The translations under genes were made by a program, and so were the position numbers. Below the pieces are notes generated by a model. It did not search any database, had not been told where the DNA came from, and saw nothing but the letters and a program-made list of their open reading frames with translations. From JAVBKA01 sp031546715 (GTDB taxonomy: Bacteria; Bacillota; Clostridia; Oscillospirales; UBA929), in assembly GCA_031546715.1 (NCBI GenBank), contig JAVBKA010000235.1, forward strand, positions 1 to 12,649: a stretch of 12,649 bases of DNA, in the 5' to 3' direction. Below, piece after piece: positions 1-6,623 of the stretch. Numbering within the stretch: the stretch's first letter is position 1; every line of letters starts with the position of its first letter.

Positions 1-99
1 CAGTGCGAGGTTGTTGTGCAGCTTCCAGTCCGTAAGACGGAACTGTAAAAAAGCTTACCATTAGTACGATTGCCAGTACTGAGAGTAACAGTTTTTTCA
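1..99 (-). repeat. 99-bp exact direct repeat, copy 1 (signal-peptide coding region; copy 2 at 3363-3461)
   Basis: Base-by-base comparison shows no difference between 1-99 and 3363-3461, both in the same orientation and frame. Identity stops at the start codon on one side (GTG versus ATG); the other side is cut by the window edge, so the true length is unknown. The leaders just outside the repeat have diverged, so exact identity, including synonymous sites, points to recent gene conversion or a recent partial duplication. Confidence 0.95.
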
Positions 100-100
100 C
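1..100 (-). CDS. Partial secreted protein, 5' end only (paralogue of the gene at 367-3462)
   Basis: Only the first 33 codons lie in the window; the gene continues past base 1. It starts with GTG at 100-98, eight bases after a GGAGG ribosome-binding site. The peptide begins MKKLLLSVLAIVLMVSFFTV and continues to a Gly-Leu-Glu-Ala-Ala stretch: a classic Sec signal peptide with a Lys-Lys n-region, a hydrophobic core of about 16 residues and likely cleavage near residues 24-28. Bases 1-99 are identical to 3363-3461, the same part of the downstream-facing paralogue, except that the paralogue starts with ATG. The mature protein is therefore exported, but its function cannot be read from this piece. 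It has its own leader and promoter (101-280), so it is probably a separate transcription unit from its neighbour. Confidence 0.85.
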   Translation of the reverse strand, partial: MKKLLLSVLAIVLMVSFFTVPSYGLEAAQQPRT

Positions 101-231
101 GTGGTGTGCCTCCATTCATAATGTCTGACCTCTGTTCTTACAGATAGCCAATCGGGCTATCTCCTTACTGCCCAAGCCAATGCCGGGATTACCAAGGCTG
201 AGATTTCTCGGTTTTGGATACAATCTTTGCT
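101..231 (-). promoter_or_regulatory. Structured 5' leader of the partial secreted-protein gene
   Basis: Read on the minus strand, the leader can form a GGGC/GCCC stem (170-173 with 154-157) closing a 12-base loop that contains AAGGAGA, then a perfect hairpin UCUGU-AAGA-ACAGA (144-131), then the GGAGG ribosome-binding site. The same two elements occur in the leader at 3463-3591, where the second hairpin is UCUGC-AAA-GCAGA, so a U-A pair has become C-G with pairing kept. GGA in a loop plus GGA at the ribosome-binding site is the arrangement CsrA recognises, and csrA lies in this window. Direct CsrA binding is inference. No known riboswitch class was recognised. Confidence 0.5.
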
Positions 232-280
232 ATGATACCACATATCAACAGATAAAAGCGTTCGCTTAACAAATGTTTAG
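232..280 (-). promoter_or_regulatory. Promoter region with upstream palindrome (partial secreted-protein gene)
   Basis: On the minus strand a TATCAT -10 (237-232) is preceded, 17 bases upstream, by a weak -35 (CGCTTT, 260-255) and then by the imperfect palindrome CTAAACATTTGTTAAG (280-265). The same three parts with the same spacing stand before the paralogue at 3592-3640. A second short inverted repeat, AAGCG-TT-CGCTT, covers 256-267. The weak -35 with a conserved palindrome directly upstream suggests an activator- or repressor-controlled promoter; the regulator is unknown. Confidence 0.45.
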
Positions 281-297
281 GGAAGGAATATTTAGGC

Positions 298-333
298 AAA
301 AAAATGCACCCCGACGGTTTCCCGCTAAGGTGC
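298..333 (-). terminator. Intrinsic terminator of the large secreted-protein gene
   Basis: On the minus strand GCACC...GGTGC (333-329 with 310-306) encloses an inner CGG-GAAA-CCG tetraloop stem, followed at once by A and a run of seven T (304-298). It lies 33 bases past the stop codon at 367, so the 1031-codon gene ends its transcript before the next gene's promoter. Confidence 0.8.
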
Positions 334-366
334 TTTGCTAGTTAGTATGCTGGGTTAGAATGGTTG

Positions 367-3300
367 CTAATTTTGTTTGATTTCAATTGTTGCGTTAGGA
401 TTTGGTGTGCAAACTAATTTGTCTGTGACATTATTACCTTTTTGCTGTAAAAAATCTACTGGAATAGAGCATGCGATTACCGTTTTAGATGTAATCGGTA
501 GCGTGTCCTGCCTATATAATAAAATTGACACTTCTGCAGCACCTTCTGCAACTAGAGTCGAAGTTTGTGCGGAAATATTATTTGGAAGATTTGAAAACCA
601 CTCATTAATATCTACTCCTGGATTAATCCGTTTGAAAGTTGCATCTTTAAGTTTAATTTTAATATATCCCAATGGTCCACTACCAGAGGATACTTCCGCA
701 ATAGTTCTGTCATCTATTTTTGCTGTTGAAAACGGATTAACTGTTATTATGTAGATATAGAAATTATTATCGGAATCTTTAAATTTGACAATATTGGCAT
801 TGCTATCCACCTCCACCGAATAGCCTAAGGACACATCACTATCTTCAAGCTTAATTGCATAATCAAATACAGATTCTCCAGTCTTTTTCGTAACGAAAAT
901 TACAGGAAGCTCAGATGCATTTACTTGAAGAATTTCTGCATATTTATCTCGCGAACTAATTTTGGCAGCATCAGTCTGATTGAGAGCTCGTGCCCCATTC
1001 TTCACTGTGAATGTAACTTCACTGTGAGCCTTAAGTTTCGGGGTGTAATATTTTACAGGAACGTCAATTTTAACAACAAAGATATATACATTGCCCTTCT
1101 CGTCCTTAATTTTGAGAAGTCCCTCTGCTATCCTAGCTGAGCCTACAATACTGTATTTTAATTCGATGTCAGCAGCATCAAGAACAAAATCAATAGCAAG
1201 TTCTGAGGAATTTTCAGTTGGCTTAACTGTGATTATTGGGAGACTTTCTTTTGCTATGTCAGTAATCTCCGTGTACGAGGCTACGCTTGTAATGCTTGCT
1301 GCCTGTACTGTTGAAAGAGCCTTGGCAGGGTTTTTAATTGTAAGCGAATATTTGTCATTTTCCGCAAATGTCGGGGTATATGCCGGTTGTTCGCAAATAA
1401 TTGTGACTGTCGGGATTATGAACTTATCCCATGAGTAGTGCGGTTTTGTTTCTGCATTTGTTGTGGTAGGTTTGAGGGTAACAGTGTATGGGACAGTTTT
1501 AAAGGCAGCACCTTTTTCAAGAGCTACAGATACTAGGTATACATTTTCTTTGCCTTCCACTGGCGCGAGTGAACTGTTTGAGGCTGGCTCAATAGTTGCA
1601 GTTGTTGTATACGCTGTGCCTGAGCCTTTAACTTCTGCTGTCAGACCTAGGTCTGCATATTTAAAATCAGTCTGCGATGCGGGAGTTGTGCCCTTTGCGG
1701 GGATGTATAAGCCCTTGTCTGGCGTTTGCATGTAGAATTTAATGACTGGTGCTGCACCTGTCCACTCTTCTGGTGTTTTTGTGACCGTAGCAAGCTGACC
1801 ATCGGTTGCGTCATCTGAGCTGTTAGGCATCAGCATGAATGTAACCAAGCCGTCATACCAAGGGTACTCTTTAACGGTGAAGCCGATTGTACCTTTTTTG
1901 TCTGGCTTCTTTTCGTCAAATGCGCCCCATGATGTCGTGATTGTCATTGGTAAGCTGGCGATGTCGCCTGTTGTGGTGTCTGTTTTGGCGTCGTACTTAG
2001 CGGCGTTTTTGATACGAACCTTAAGATCTGCCGCGCCTGACAGTTTAGGTGTACTGCCCCACTTTTGCTTATCCTTGCTGTACACTTCATAGGTTTTTGC
2101 CAGTGTGAGCTTACCTTTTTCTGCAACAGGAGCGAAATCCTTTGCGTAAATCTTTGCGCGGTCAGCAATTGTGATTTTTTGAATCGCTGAAGCGGGCTTG
2201 TTCTTCTTAGTAGAATCTACCCCGATACGGATACCGATGGTTTGTCCGTAAAGTGAGTCTTCGTTTTTAAACTTGCCTGTGGCTTCGTCGTAAGAGTACT
2301 CTGTTGTAACAAGCTTAAGCTCTTTAGCTTTGTCGGCAGTTAAAACAGCGGCTTGGTTGTGGGTTGTTGAGCCTTCGCCTTTTACTCCAAAGGTGTCATT
2401 TTGAATTACTTCAAAGGCATCATAGGTGACTTTGTTGATTGTCGTTGTAGACCCTGCCATAACAGTCGCATTCGTTTTTGCTTTGATTACTTCTTTTTTG
2501 TAGTCAATTTTGAACCCGGGAGCTTTTGCAAGACCAGCCACTGAAAGCTTTTTAGCCTTTGATGCCGCGGCATATGTGCCTCCCTCTGTGCTAAAGGTTG
2601 GCTTTGAGCGAACTAAGTATATCGCCTTGACCTGTTTTCCGGAATCTAGCGGCTGAACAAATACGCCGTATGTATCGTCCCATTTGCCGTTATCCGCAAT
2701 GACGTCAATTGTTCCCCAGCCTGCGTCGCTAGGGGTTTTTCCGTCCTCGGTTAATGCGATATTGTATTTATCTGCGCCCGTTTCGGGAATCCATGAGCCT
2801 GTTCCGTCACCTGTAACAGATCTACATGTGTAGTAGTCAAGCACGACTTTTTCAAATGCGTTACGTGCACCGATTTTAGGAAATTCGTATGTTGTTGAGC
2901 CGTCTGCTCCGGCAACTTCTTCTGTTCCCGCCTCTTTATCCGCTGCTACGTAGGCTATGTATTTTTGCGGAGCTTTTGCGGTTGCATCGTAGATTGTGAT
3001 AAGCTTGATTGCGCCGCCTTTGTCAAGAACCTTTGCAAAGTCCATGAAATAACGGTCTTTGTTAAGTGGGTCTTGAGTGAAGGAAATTGCGACGTATTTT
3101 CCACCGTCAACGTTAAAGTGTGTAGGTATAATGTTTTTGCTTGCGGCAGCCGTTGGGTTTAGCTTTGTGTATAGCCTTTCGGTTGTGAGGTCGATGTAAA
3201 ATTGTGTGGCATCGACAACTAGGGGGGAACCATCTTTTGCCAATAGTCCGGGCATGGCAGTTGCCAGAACGAAAAGGTTTGTTCCGCTTGCGTACTGGAT

Positions 3301-3462
3301 GTTGTGCAAGGCTGTTGCGTTCTGTTGGAACTCCTCAAGGGTTTTCGGTGCTGTGACAGGGGCAGTGCGAGGTTGTTGTGCAGCTTCCAGTCCGTAAGAC
3401 GGAACTGTAAAAAAGCTTACCATTAGTACGATTGCCAGTACTGAGAGTAACAGTTTTTTCAT
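367..3462 (-). CDS. Large secreted protein of unknown function with C-terminal tandem repeats
   Basis: 1031 residues, ATG start at 3462-3460 after GGAGG. I do not recognise a family. Residues 1 to about 25 are a Sec signal peptide. The mature protein is rich in Lys, Thr, Ala and beta-type segments, with few cysteines. About residues 692-806 and 807-909 form two copies of a domain of roughly 105-115 residues: each begins YTP, has an (I/V)KN(P/G)A(K/R)AL block, an A(K/A)(S/K)IS/T segment, an ELP(V/I)I- or SLPII-type strand, a D..(I/V).L.YS(I/V) strand, and ends with Asp-(Glu/Ser)-(Lys/Asp)-x-x-(V/F)YI. This resembles immunoglobulin-like or cadherin-like surface repeats but is not assigned. No SLH, LPxTG or transmembrane anchor is visible. 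The last third is more AT-rich than the rest. Lying between a flagellin and a paralogue suggests a surface or extracellular role, which is inference. Confidence 0.9.
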   Translation of the reverse strand: MKKLLLSVLAIVLMVSFFTVPSYGLEAAQQPRTAPVTAPKTLEEFQQNATALHNIQYASGTNLFVLATAMPGLLAKDGSPLVVDATQFYIDLTTERLYTKLNPTAAASKNIIPTHFNVDGGKYVAISFTQDPLNKDRYFMDFAKVLDKGGAIKLITIYDATAKAPQKYIAYVAADKEAGTEEVAGADGSTTYEFPKIGARNAFEKVVLDYYTCRSVTGDGTGSWIPETGADKYNIALTEDGKTPSDAGWGTIDVIADNGKWDDTYGVFVQPLDSGKQVKAIYLVRSKPTFSTEGGTYAAASKAKKLSVAGLAKAPGFKIDYKKEVIKAKTNATVMAGSTTTINKVTYDAFEVIQNDTFGVKGEGSTTHNQAAVLTADKAKELKLVTTEYSYDEATGKFKNEDSLYGQTIGIRIGVDSTKKNKPASAIQKITIADRAKIYAKDFAPVAEKGKLTLAKTYEVYSKDKQKWGSTPKLSGAADLKVRIKNAAKYDAKTDTTTGDIASLPMTITTSWGAFDEKKPDKKGTIGFTVKEYPWYDGLVTFMLMPNSSDDATDGQLATVTKTPEEWTGAAPVIKFYMQTPDKGLYIPAKGTTPASQTDFKYADLGLTAEVKGSGTAYTTTATIEPASNSSLAPVEGKENVYLVSVALEKGAAFKTVPYTVTLKPTTTNAETKPHYSWDKFIIPTVTIICEQPAYTPTFAENDKYSLTIKNPAKALSTVQAASITSVASYTEITDIAKESLPIITVKPTENSSELAIDFVLDAADIELKYSIVGSARIAEGLLKIKDEKGNVYIFVVKIDVPVKYYTPKLKAHSEVTFTVKNGARALNQTDAAKISSRDKYAEILQVNASELPVIFVTKKTGESVFDYAIKLEDSDVSLGYSVEVDSNANIVKFKDSDNNFYIYIITVNPFSTAKIDDRTIAEVSSGSGPLGYIKIKLKDATFKRINPGVDINEWFSNLPNNISAQTSTLVAEGAAEVSILLYRQDTLPITSKTVIACSIPVDFLQQKGNNVTDKLVCTPNPNATIEIKQN
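3363..3461 (-). repeat. 99-bp exact direct repeat, copy 2 (see 1-99)
   Basis: Encodes residues 1-33 of the large secreted protein and is identical to bases 1-99. Repeat start to repeat start is 3362 bp. Recombination between the copies would delete or fuse the intervening gene while keeping the reading frame. Confidence 0.95.
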
Positions 3463-3591
3463 TTTGTTGTGCCTCCTTCATAATGTTTGACCTCTGCTTT
3501 GCAGAAAGTCTATCGGGCTATATCCTTACTGCCCGTGCAAACGCCAGAAATACCCATTCCGAGTATTTGGTTTTCAGAGATTAGCACCATT
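3463..3591 (-). promoter_or_regulatory. Structured 5' leader of the large secreted-protein gene
   Basis: Minus-strand RNA elements in order: AAATAC...GTATTT hairpin (about 3574-3552), stem CGGGC/GCCCG (3535-3531 with 3518-3514) closing a 12-base loop with AAGGAUA, hairpin UCUGC-AAA-GCAGA (3505-3493), then GGAGG before the ATG. The last two hairpins match the paralogue's leader at 101-231 in order and position, with a compensatory base-pair change in the last. The GGA in the loop and the GGA of the ribosome-binding site are candidate CsrA contacts. Function is inferred. Confidence 0.5.
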
Positions 3592-3640
3592 ATGATAGCA
3601 GATTTTAGTAAGCGAAAACGTTTACTAAACAAATGTTTAG
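3592..3640 (-). promoter_or_regulatory. Promoter with perfect palindrome upstream (large secreted protein)
   Basis: Minus strand: TATCAT -10 at 3597-3592, 17-base spacer, weak -35 CGTTTT at 3620-3615, then a perfect 7-2-7 palindrome CTAAACATTTGTTTAG at 3640-3625. A second near-perfect inverted repeat (AGTAAACG-TTTT-CGCTTACT, one mismatch) spans 3626-3607. The distance from -10 to palindrome is 27 bases, exactly as in the paralogue's promoter. It is not a SigD promoter. Confidence 0.5.
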
Positions 3641-3660
3641 GGAAGAGATATTTGTGTGAA

Positions 3661-3690
3661 AAAAGAAAAAACGAGCCGAAGCTCGTTTTA
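3661..3690 (-). terminator. Intrinsic terminator of the first flagellin gene
   Basis: Minus strand AACGAGC-TTCG-GCTCGTT (3687-3670) followed by a T-rich tract (3669-3661). It is 17 bases past the flagellin stop and separates flagellin transcription from the secreted-protein gene. Confidence 0.9.
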
Positions 3691-3707
3691 AAAATTTTAG
3701 TGAAGTA

Positions 3708-4724
3708 TTAGCCGAGAAGTTGGAGAACTGATTGCGGTGCTTGGTTTGCCTGTGCCAACATGGATGTAGCGGCAGAGTTAAGGATGTTATTCTTTGTGAA
3801 TGCCATCATTTCCTTAGCCATATCTACGTCACGAATGCGGCTTTCAGCAGTTTGCATGTTTTCTGCGATGGTATCAACGTTTGCTACAGTGTGCTCTAAA
3901 CGGTTTTGGACAGCACCGAGATTTGAACGCAGGTTGGAAATACGGGCAATACCTGTGTATGTCTGTTGGTCGTCAATTTTTTCGCCAGCAACATCAATGT
4001 TTCCATCGATGATGTTCACAAGCCCCTGCCACTTTGTTTCGTCAGAATCTTCTCCTGCGACATGACCTGTTGATGGGTCTTCACGAAGATCCTCAACGCC
4101 GAGACCTTCCTCTGTACGGAACCCAAATTCTGCACCAAAGGTTTCGCCCAGTAAGTCTGAGCGTGAAACGCCTTGGATGTTTACTTGAATAACATCACCT
4201 GTGTTGGTGTTTGCTCCGACTTGAAGATTAATTGATGCGGGTTCGATATCCCCAACGGATTTTGGCTGGTTGTCGTCACGGACTGTTGTGTCTGCGTTTG
4301 CATCATATTTACCTGAAAGCAGGTATTTACCGTTAAAGTTTGTTGTAGATGAAATACGCTCAAGCTCTTCACCTAATTGCTCAAGCTCGGACAGCATTGC
4401 GTCACGGTCTTCAGCAGCAGGAACGCCGTTTGCTCCCTGTACAGAAAGCTCACGCATACGCTGGAGAATGCCGTGGGACTCTTGGAGAGCACCTTCAGCC
4501 GCTTGAATCATTGAGATACCGTCTTGTGCGTTAGCACTTGCACGGCCGAGACCGCGAACCTGTGAACGCATTTTTTCACTGATTGTAAGTCCTGCTGCGT
4601 CGTCGGCTGCTCTGTTGATTCTGAAACCTGAGCTGAGTTTTTCAGTGGATTTAGCCTGATTTGTTTGGTTTGTTGCCAATTGGCGATGGGTGTTGATAGC
4701 CATCATGTTGTTTTGTATACGCAT
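3708..4724 (-). CDS. hag: Flagellin (copy A, promoter-distal to the fliW-csrA block)
   Basis: 338 residues; structural subunit of the flagellar filament, exported through the flagellar type III apparatus. The N-terminal D0/D1 region (about 1-140) starts MRIQNNMMAINTHRQL and contains the SSGFRIN(R)AADDAAGL signature and the MRELSVQGANG motif. The C-terminal D1/D0 region (about 255-338) has the RISNLRSNLGAVQNRLEH and SRIRDVDMAKEM motifs and ends in the hydrophobic QAPQSVLQLLG tail. The variable D2/D3 part between is short, as in compact clostridial flagellins. The ATG at 4724 follows AAGGAGGAAG. It has its own SigD promoter (4885-4911) and terminator, so it is monocistronic. It is highly similar along its whole length to the flagellin at 5607-6623, differing mainly in the central part. 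Confidence 0.97.
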   Translation of the reverse strand: MRIQNNMMAINTHRQLATNQTNQAKSTEKLSSGFRINRAADDAAGLTISEKMRSQVRGLGRASANAQDGISMIQAAEGALQESHGILQRMRELSVQGANGVPAAEDRDAMLSELEQLGEELERISSTTNFNGKYLLSGKYDANADTTVRDDNQPKSVGDIEPASINLQVGANTNTGDVIQVNIQGVSRSDLLGETFGAEFGFRTEEGLGVEDLREDPSTGHVAGEDSDETKWQGLVNIIDGNIDVAGEKIDDQQTYTGIARISNLRSNLGAVQNRLEHTVANVDTIAENMQTAESRIRDVDMAKEMMAFTKNNILNSAATSMLAQANQAPQSVLQLLG

Positions 4725-4878
4725 TTTTTACTTCCTCCTTGAATTACCGGTACACCGCATCATGCAGTGCCCACACAAAAGTGTTAGGAGCTACGAGCAA
4801 CCCTTTTGTCTCATCTGTGCAAATGAGTCAAAGTTGGCGCTTAGAACGGTTCCATCCGTCTTGCTTTTCACTCTCTGT
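4725..4878 (-). promoter_or_regulatory. Flagellin A leader RNA with candidate CsrA hairpin
   Basis: About 150 bases from the predicted start of transcription to the ATG. Near the 5' end, ACGGAUGGAACCGU (4859-4846) can fold with ACGG/CCGU paired and GGA in the loop. Further on, CACUGC-AUGAU-GCGGUG (4769-4753) forms a second hairpin just after a UUGUGUGGGC block, followed by the AAGGAGG ribosome-binding site. All three are matched in the other flagellin's leader. In Bacillus subtilis CsrA blocks hag translation by binding a leader hairpin and the ribosome-binding site, so the same is inferred here. Confidence 0.65.
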
Positions 4879-4884
4879 TTGTAT

Positions 4885-4911
4885 TTATCGAAAGAGATTG
4901 AAAAACCTTTA
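4885..4911 (-). promoter_or_regulatory. SigD (sigma-28) promoter of flagellin A
   Basis: Minus strand TAAA (4911-4908), 15-base spacer, TTCGATAA (4892-4885). The family consensus is TAAA-N15-GCCGATAA; only the first two bases of the -10 differ. Confidence 0.85.
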
Positions 4912-5040
4912 GTGTTTTTTTTGAAAAATGTTAAATAAAAATTATAAAATGTTTTACGGGTAAGAGTCGTTGAAATAATTATGCTATTTTAGATAAATAT
5001 AGTAATTTAATGTGGTGAAATCTATGATGTTTTTTGGCGG

Positions 5041-5520
5041 TGAATAATCGCACCATACAAACAACCACTACCTAGTGCGGAGCAGTGGTCGTAGAACGCG
5101 GCACCGGTGACGAACGTGACAGCGACAGAGCCTTGATAGCCGCAAGCGCGGGCGCAATCCGCAAGTCACTTCGAATAGCACGAAAAAGGGTGCTTTGCAC
5201 GTTGGCGGCAGACGTCTGCCGCCAATCGCTTTACCACCCTTCGTAAAGGAAGTGCCTCCGCGGCATGAGCGGGGCTAGCGAAAACATCCGATTATACCAA
5301 AGGTGTAGCAAGCCTCGAGCGAACAAAGTTCGCCCCTACAACCACCCACCTAAAGAACCAGCAACCCCAAGGGACATGCGCAACGCCGCTTCGCTGTGTT
5401 GCGTTCTTTCTTACAACTTTTTGGTTCGCGCGGCTCAGAGTAAGAGTTTCGAGCCTTGCGAGGCTCGATAAAAGGCTTTGCCTTTTAAAACTATGAGCTT
5501 TTGAAAAAGCTCAAGCAAAA
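5041..5520. other. GC-rich, hairpin-dense non-coding stretch between the flagellins
   Basis: No convincing gene. The stretch is clearly richer in GC than the AT-rich bases before it (4912-5040, where nothing else was recognised) and holds a close series of inverted repeats: ACCACT/AGTGGT (5064-5089), a 24-bp perfect palindrome (5202-5225), CTTTAC/GTAAAG (5229-5248), GCGAAC-AAA-GTTCGC (5319-5333), GAACCA/TGGTTC (5355-5360 with 5422-5427) enclosing CGCAAC/GTTGCG (5379-5403), CGAGCCT-TGCG-AGGCTCG (5450-5467), TAAAAGGC-TTT-GCCTTTTA (5469-5487) and TGAGCTTTT-GA-AAAAGCTCA (5494-5513). It could be a structured RNA, a composite of dispersed palindromic intergenic repeats, or a decayed element. The strand is not decided. 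A short frame at 5265-5471 has no ribosome-binding site and is an unlikely gene. Confidence 0.6.
5202..5225. repeat. Perfect 24-bp palindrome
   Basis: TTGGCGGCAGAC followed directly by its reverse complement, with no spacer. It is a symmetric protein-binding site or the tip of a cruciform or hairpin, inside the hairpin cluster. Confidence 0.9.
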
Positions 5521-5550
5521 CTTTTTACATGCTATTACTAGCAATCACTA

Positions 5551-5590
5551 CAAAAACGCAAAAAGCACGCAAGCGATAACGCTTGCGTGC
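5551..5590 (-). terminator. Intrinsic terminator of flagellin B
   Basis: Minus strand GCACGCAAGCG-TTAT-CGCTTGCGTGC (5590-5565), a perfect 11-bp stem, followed by TTTTTGCGTTTTTG (5564-5551). It is 16 bases past the flagellin B stop. Confidence 0.95.
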
Positions 5591-5606
5591 AAGAATAAAC
5601 AAAAAA

Positions 5607-6623
5607 TTACTGGAGAAGCTGCAAAACTGTCTGTGGAGCTTGGTTTGCTTGAGCAAGCATCGCAGTAGCAGCTTGATTAAGGATGTTGTTCTTTGTAAAG
5701 GACATCATTTCCTTAGCCATGTCTACGTCACGAATACGGCTCTCAGCGGATTGCATATTCTCAGCAACTGTATCAACGTTAGCTACAGTGTGCTCTAAGC
5801 GGTTTTGGATAGCACCAAGATTTGAACGAATGTTTGAAATTCTTGCAAGACCTGTATATGCAGCCTGGTCGTCAATTTTTTCGCCGGCAACGTCGATGTT
5901 TCCGTCGATAGTATTCATAAGACCTTGCCATTTAGTATCATCTGAATCTTCACCGGCTACATGACCTGTGGCAGTATCCTCACGAAGATCTGCGTTTCCC
6001 GCGCCTTCTTCTGTACGGAAGCCGAATTCTGCGCCGTAAGTTTCGCCTAATAGGTCTGCACGTGAAACACCTTGGATATTAACTGAGATAACGTCTCCAG
6101 TATTGGAGTTTGCACCGACCTGAAGATTAATTGCAGCAGGCTCGATATCAGCTAAAACCTTTGGTTGGCTGTCGTCACGGACAAGAGTATCGGCGGCAGA
6201 GTCATACTTACCGGAAAGCAAGTATTTGCCGTTAAAGTTTGTTGTTGCGGAAATACGCTCAAGCTCTTCACCTAATTGCTCAAGCTCGGACAGCATAGCG
6301 TCACGGTCTTCAGAAGCAGGGACACCGCTTGCGCCTTGAACCGAAAGCTCACGCATACGTTGCAGAATGCTGTGTGTCTCTTGGAGAGCACCTTCAGCCG
6401 CTTGAATCATGGAGATACCATCTTGTGCGTTTGAGCTGGCGCGACCGAGACCACGAACCTGTGAACGCATTTTTTCACTGATTGTTAAGCCGGCGGCATC
6501 GTCTGCTGCTCTGTTGATTCTAAAACCTGAGCTGAGTTTTTCTGTGGATTTGGATTGAGCGGATTGGTTTACAGCGAGTTGGCGATGGGTGTTGATAGCC
6601 ATCATGTTGTTTTGGATACGCAT
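5607..6623 (-). CDS. hag: Flagellin (copy B)
   Basis: 338 residues, the same length as copy A. The start is ATG at 6623-6621, after AAGGAGG nine to ten bases upstream; an upstream in-frame start at 6680 would add 19 residues of non-flagellin sequence and is rejected. The N-terminal D0/D1 (MRIQNNMMAINTHRQL, SSGFRIN, AADDAAGLTISEKM) and the C-terminal D0/D1 (RIRDVDMAKEMM, ending QAPQTVLQLLQ) are intact, so it should assemble. Differences from copy A cluster in about residues 140-230. The C-terminal region is where FliW binds flagellin in characterised systems. It has its own SigD promoter, a possible second sigma-A promoter upstream and a strong terminator. Confidence 0.97.
   Translation of the reverse strand: MRIQNNMMAINTHRQLAVNQSAQSKSTEKLSSGFRINRAADDAAGLTISEKMRSQVRGLGRASSNAQDGISMIQAAEGALQETHSILQRMRELSVQGASGVPASEDRDAMLSELEQLGEELERISATTNFNGKYLLSGKYDSAADTLVRDDSQPKVLADIEPAAINLQVGANSNTGDVISVNIQGVSRADLLGETYGAEFGFRTEEGAGNADLREDTATGHVAGEDSDDTKWQGLMNTIDGNIDVAGEKIDDQAAYTGLARISNIRSNLGAIQNRLEHTVANVDTVAENMQSAESRIRDVDMAKEMMSFTKNNILNQAATAMLAQANQAPQTVLQLLQ

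Noticed and set aside
101..237. Cyclic-di-GMP or other known riboswitch in the secreted-protein leaders
   Set aside because: The conserved core sequences of the classes I know (GEMM-I, c-di-GMP-II, TPP and others) are not present; only a conserved but unassigned structure can be claimed.
377..754. Open frames on the plus strand across 377-2092 and 2965-3711
   Set aside because: They lie antisense within the 1031-codon secreted protein and its leader, have no ribosome-binding sites, and encode no recognisable protein.
5265..5471. 68-codon plus-strand frame in the hairpin cluster
   Set aside because: It has no ribosome-binding site, its protein is composed of translated hairpin arms, and there is no signal peptide or domain.
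5041..5520. CRISPR array, group II intron or insertion-sequence remnant
   Set aside because: There are no regularly spaced direct repeats, no domain V motif and no transposase or terminal-repeat pair with target duplication.
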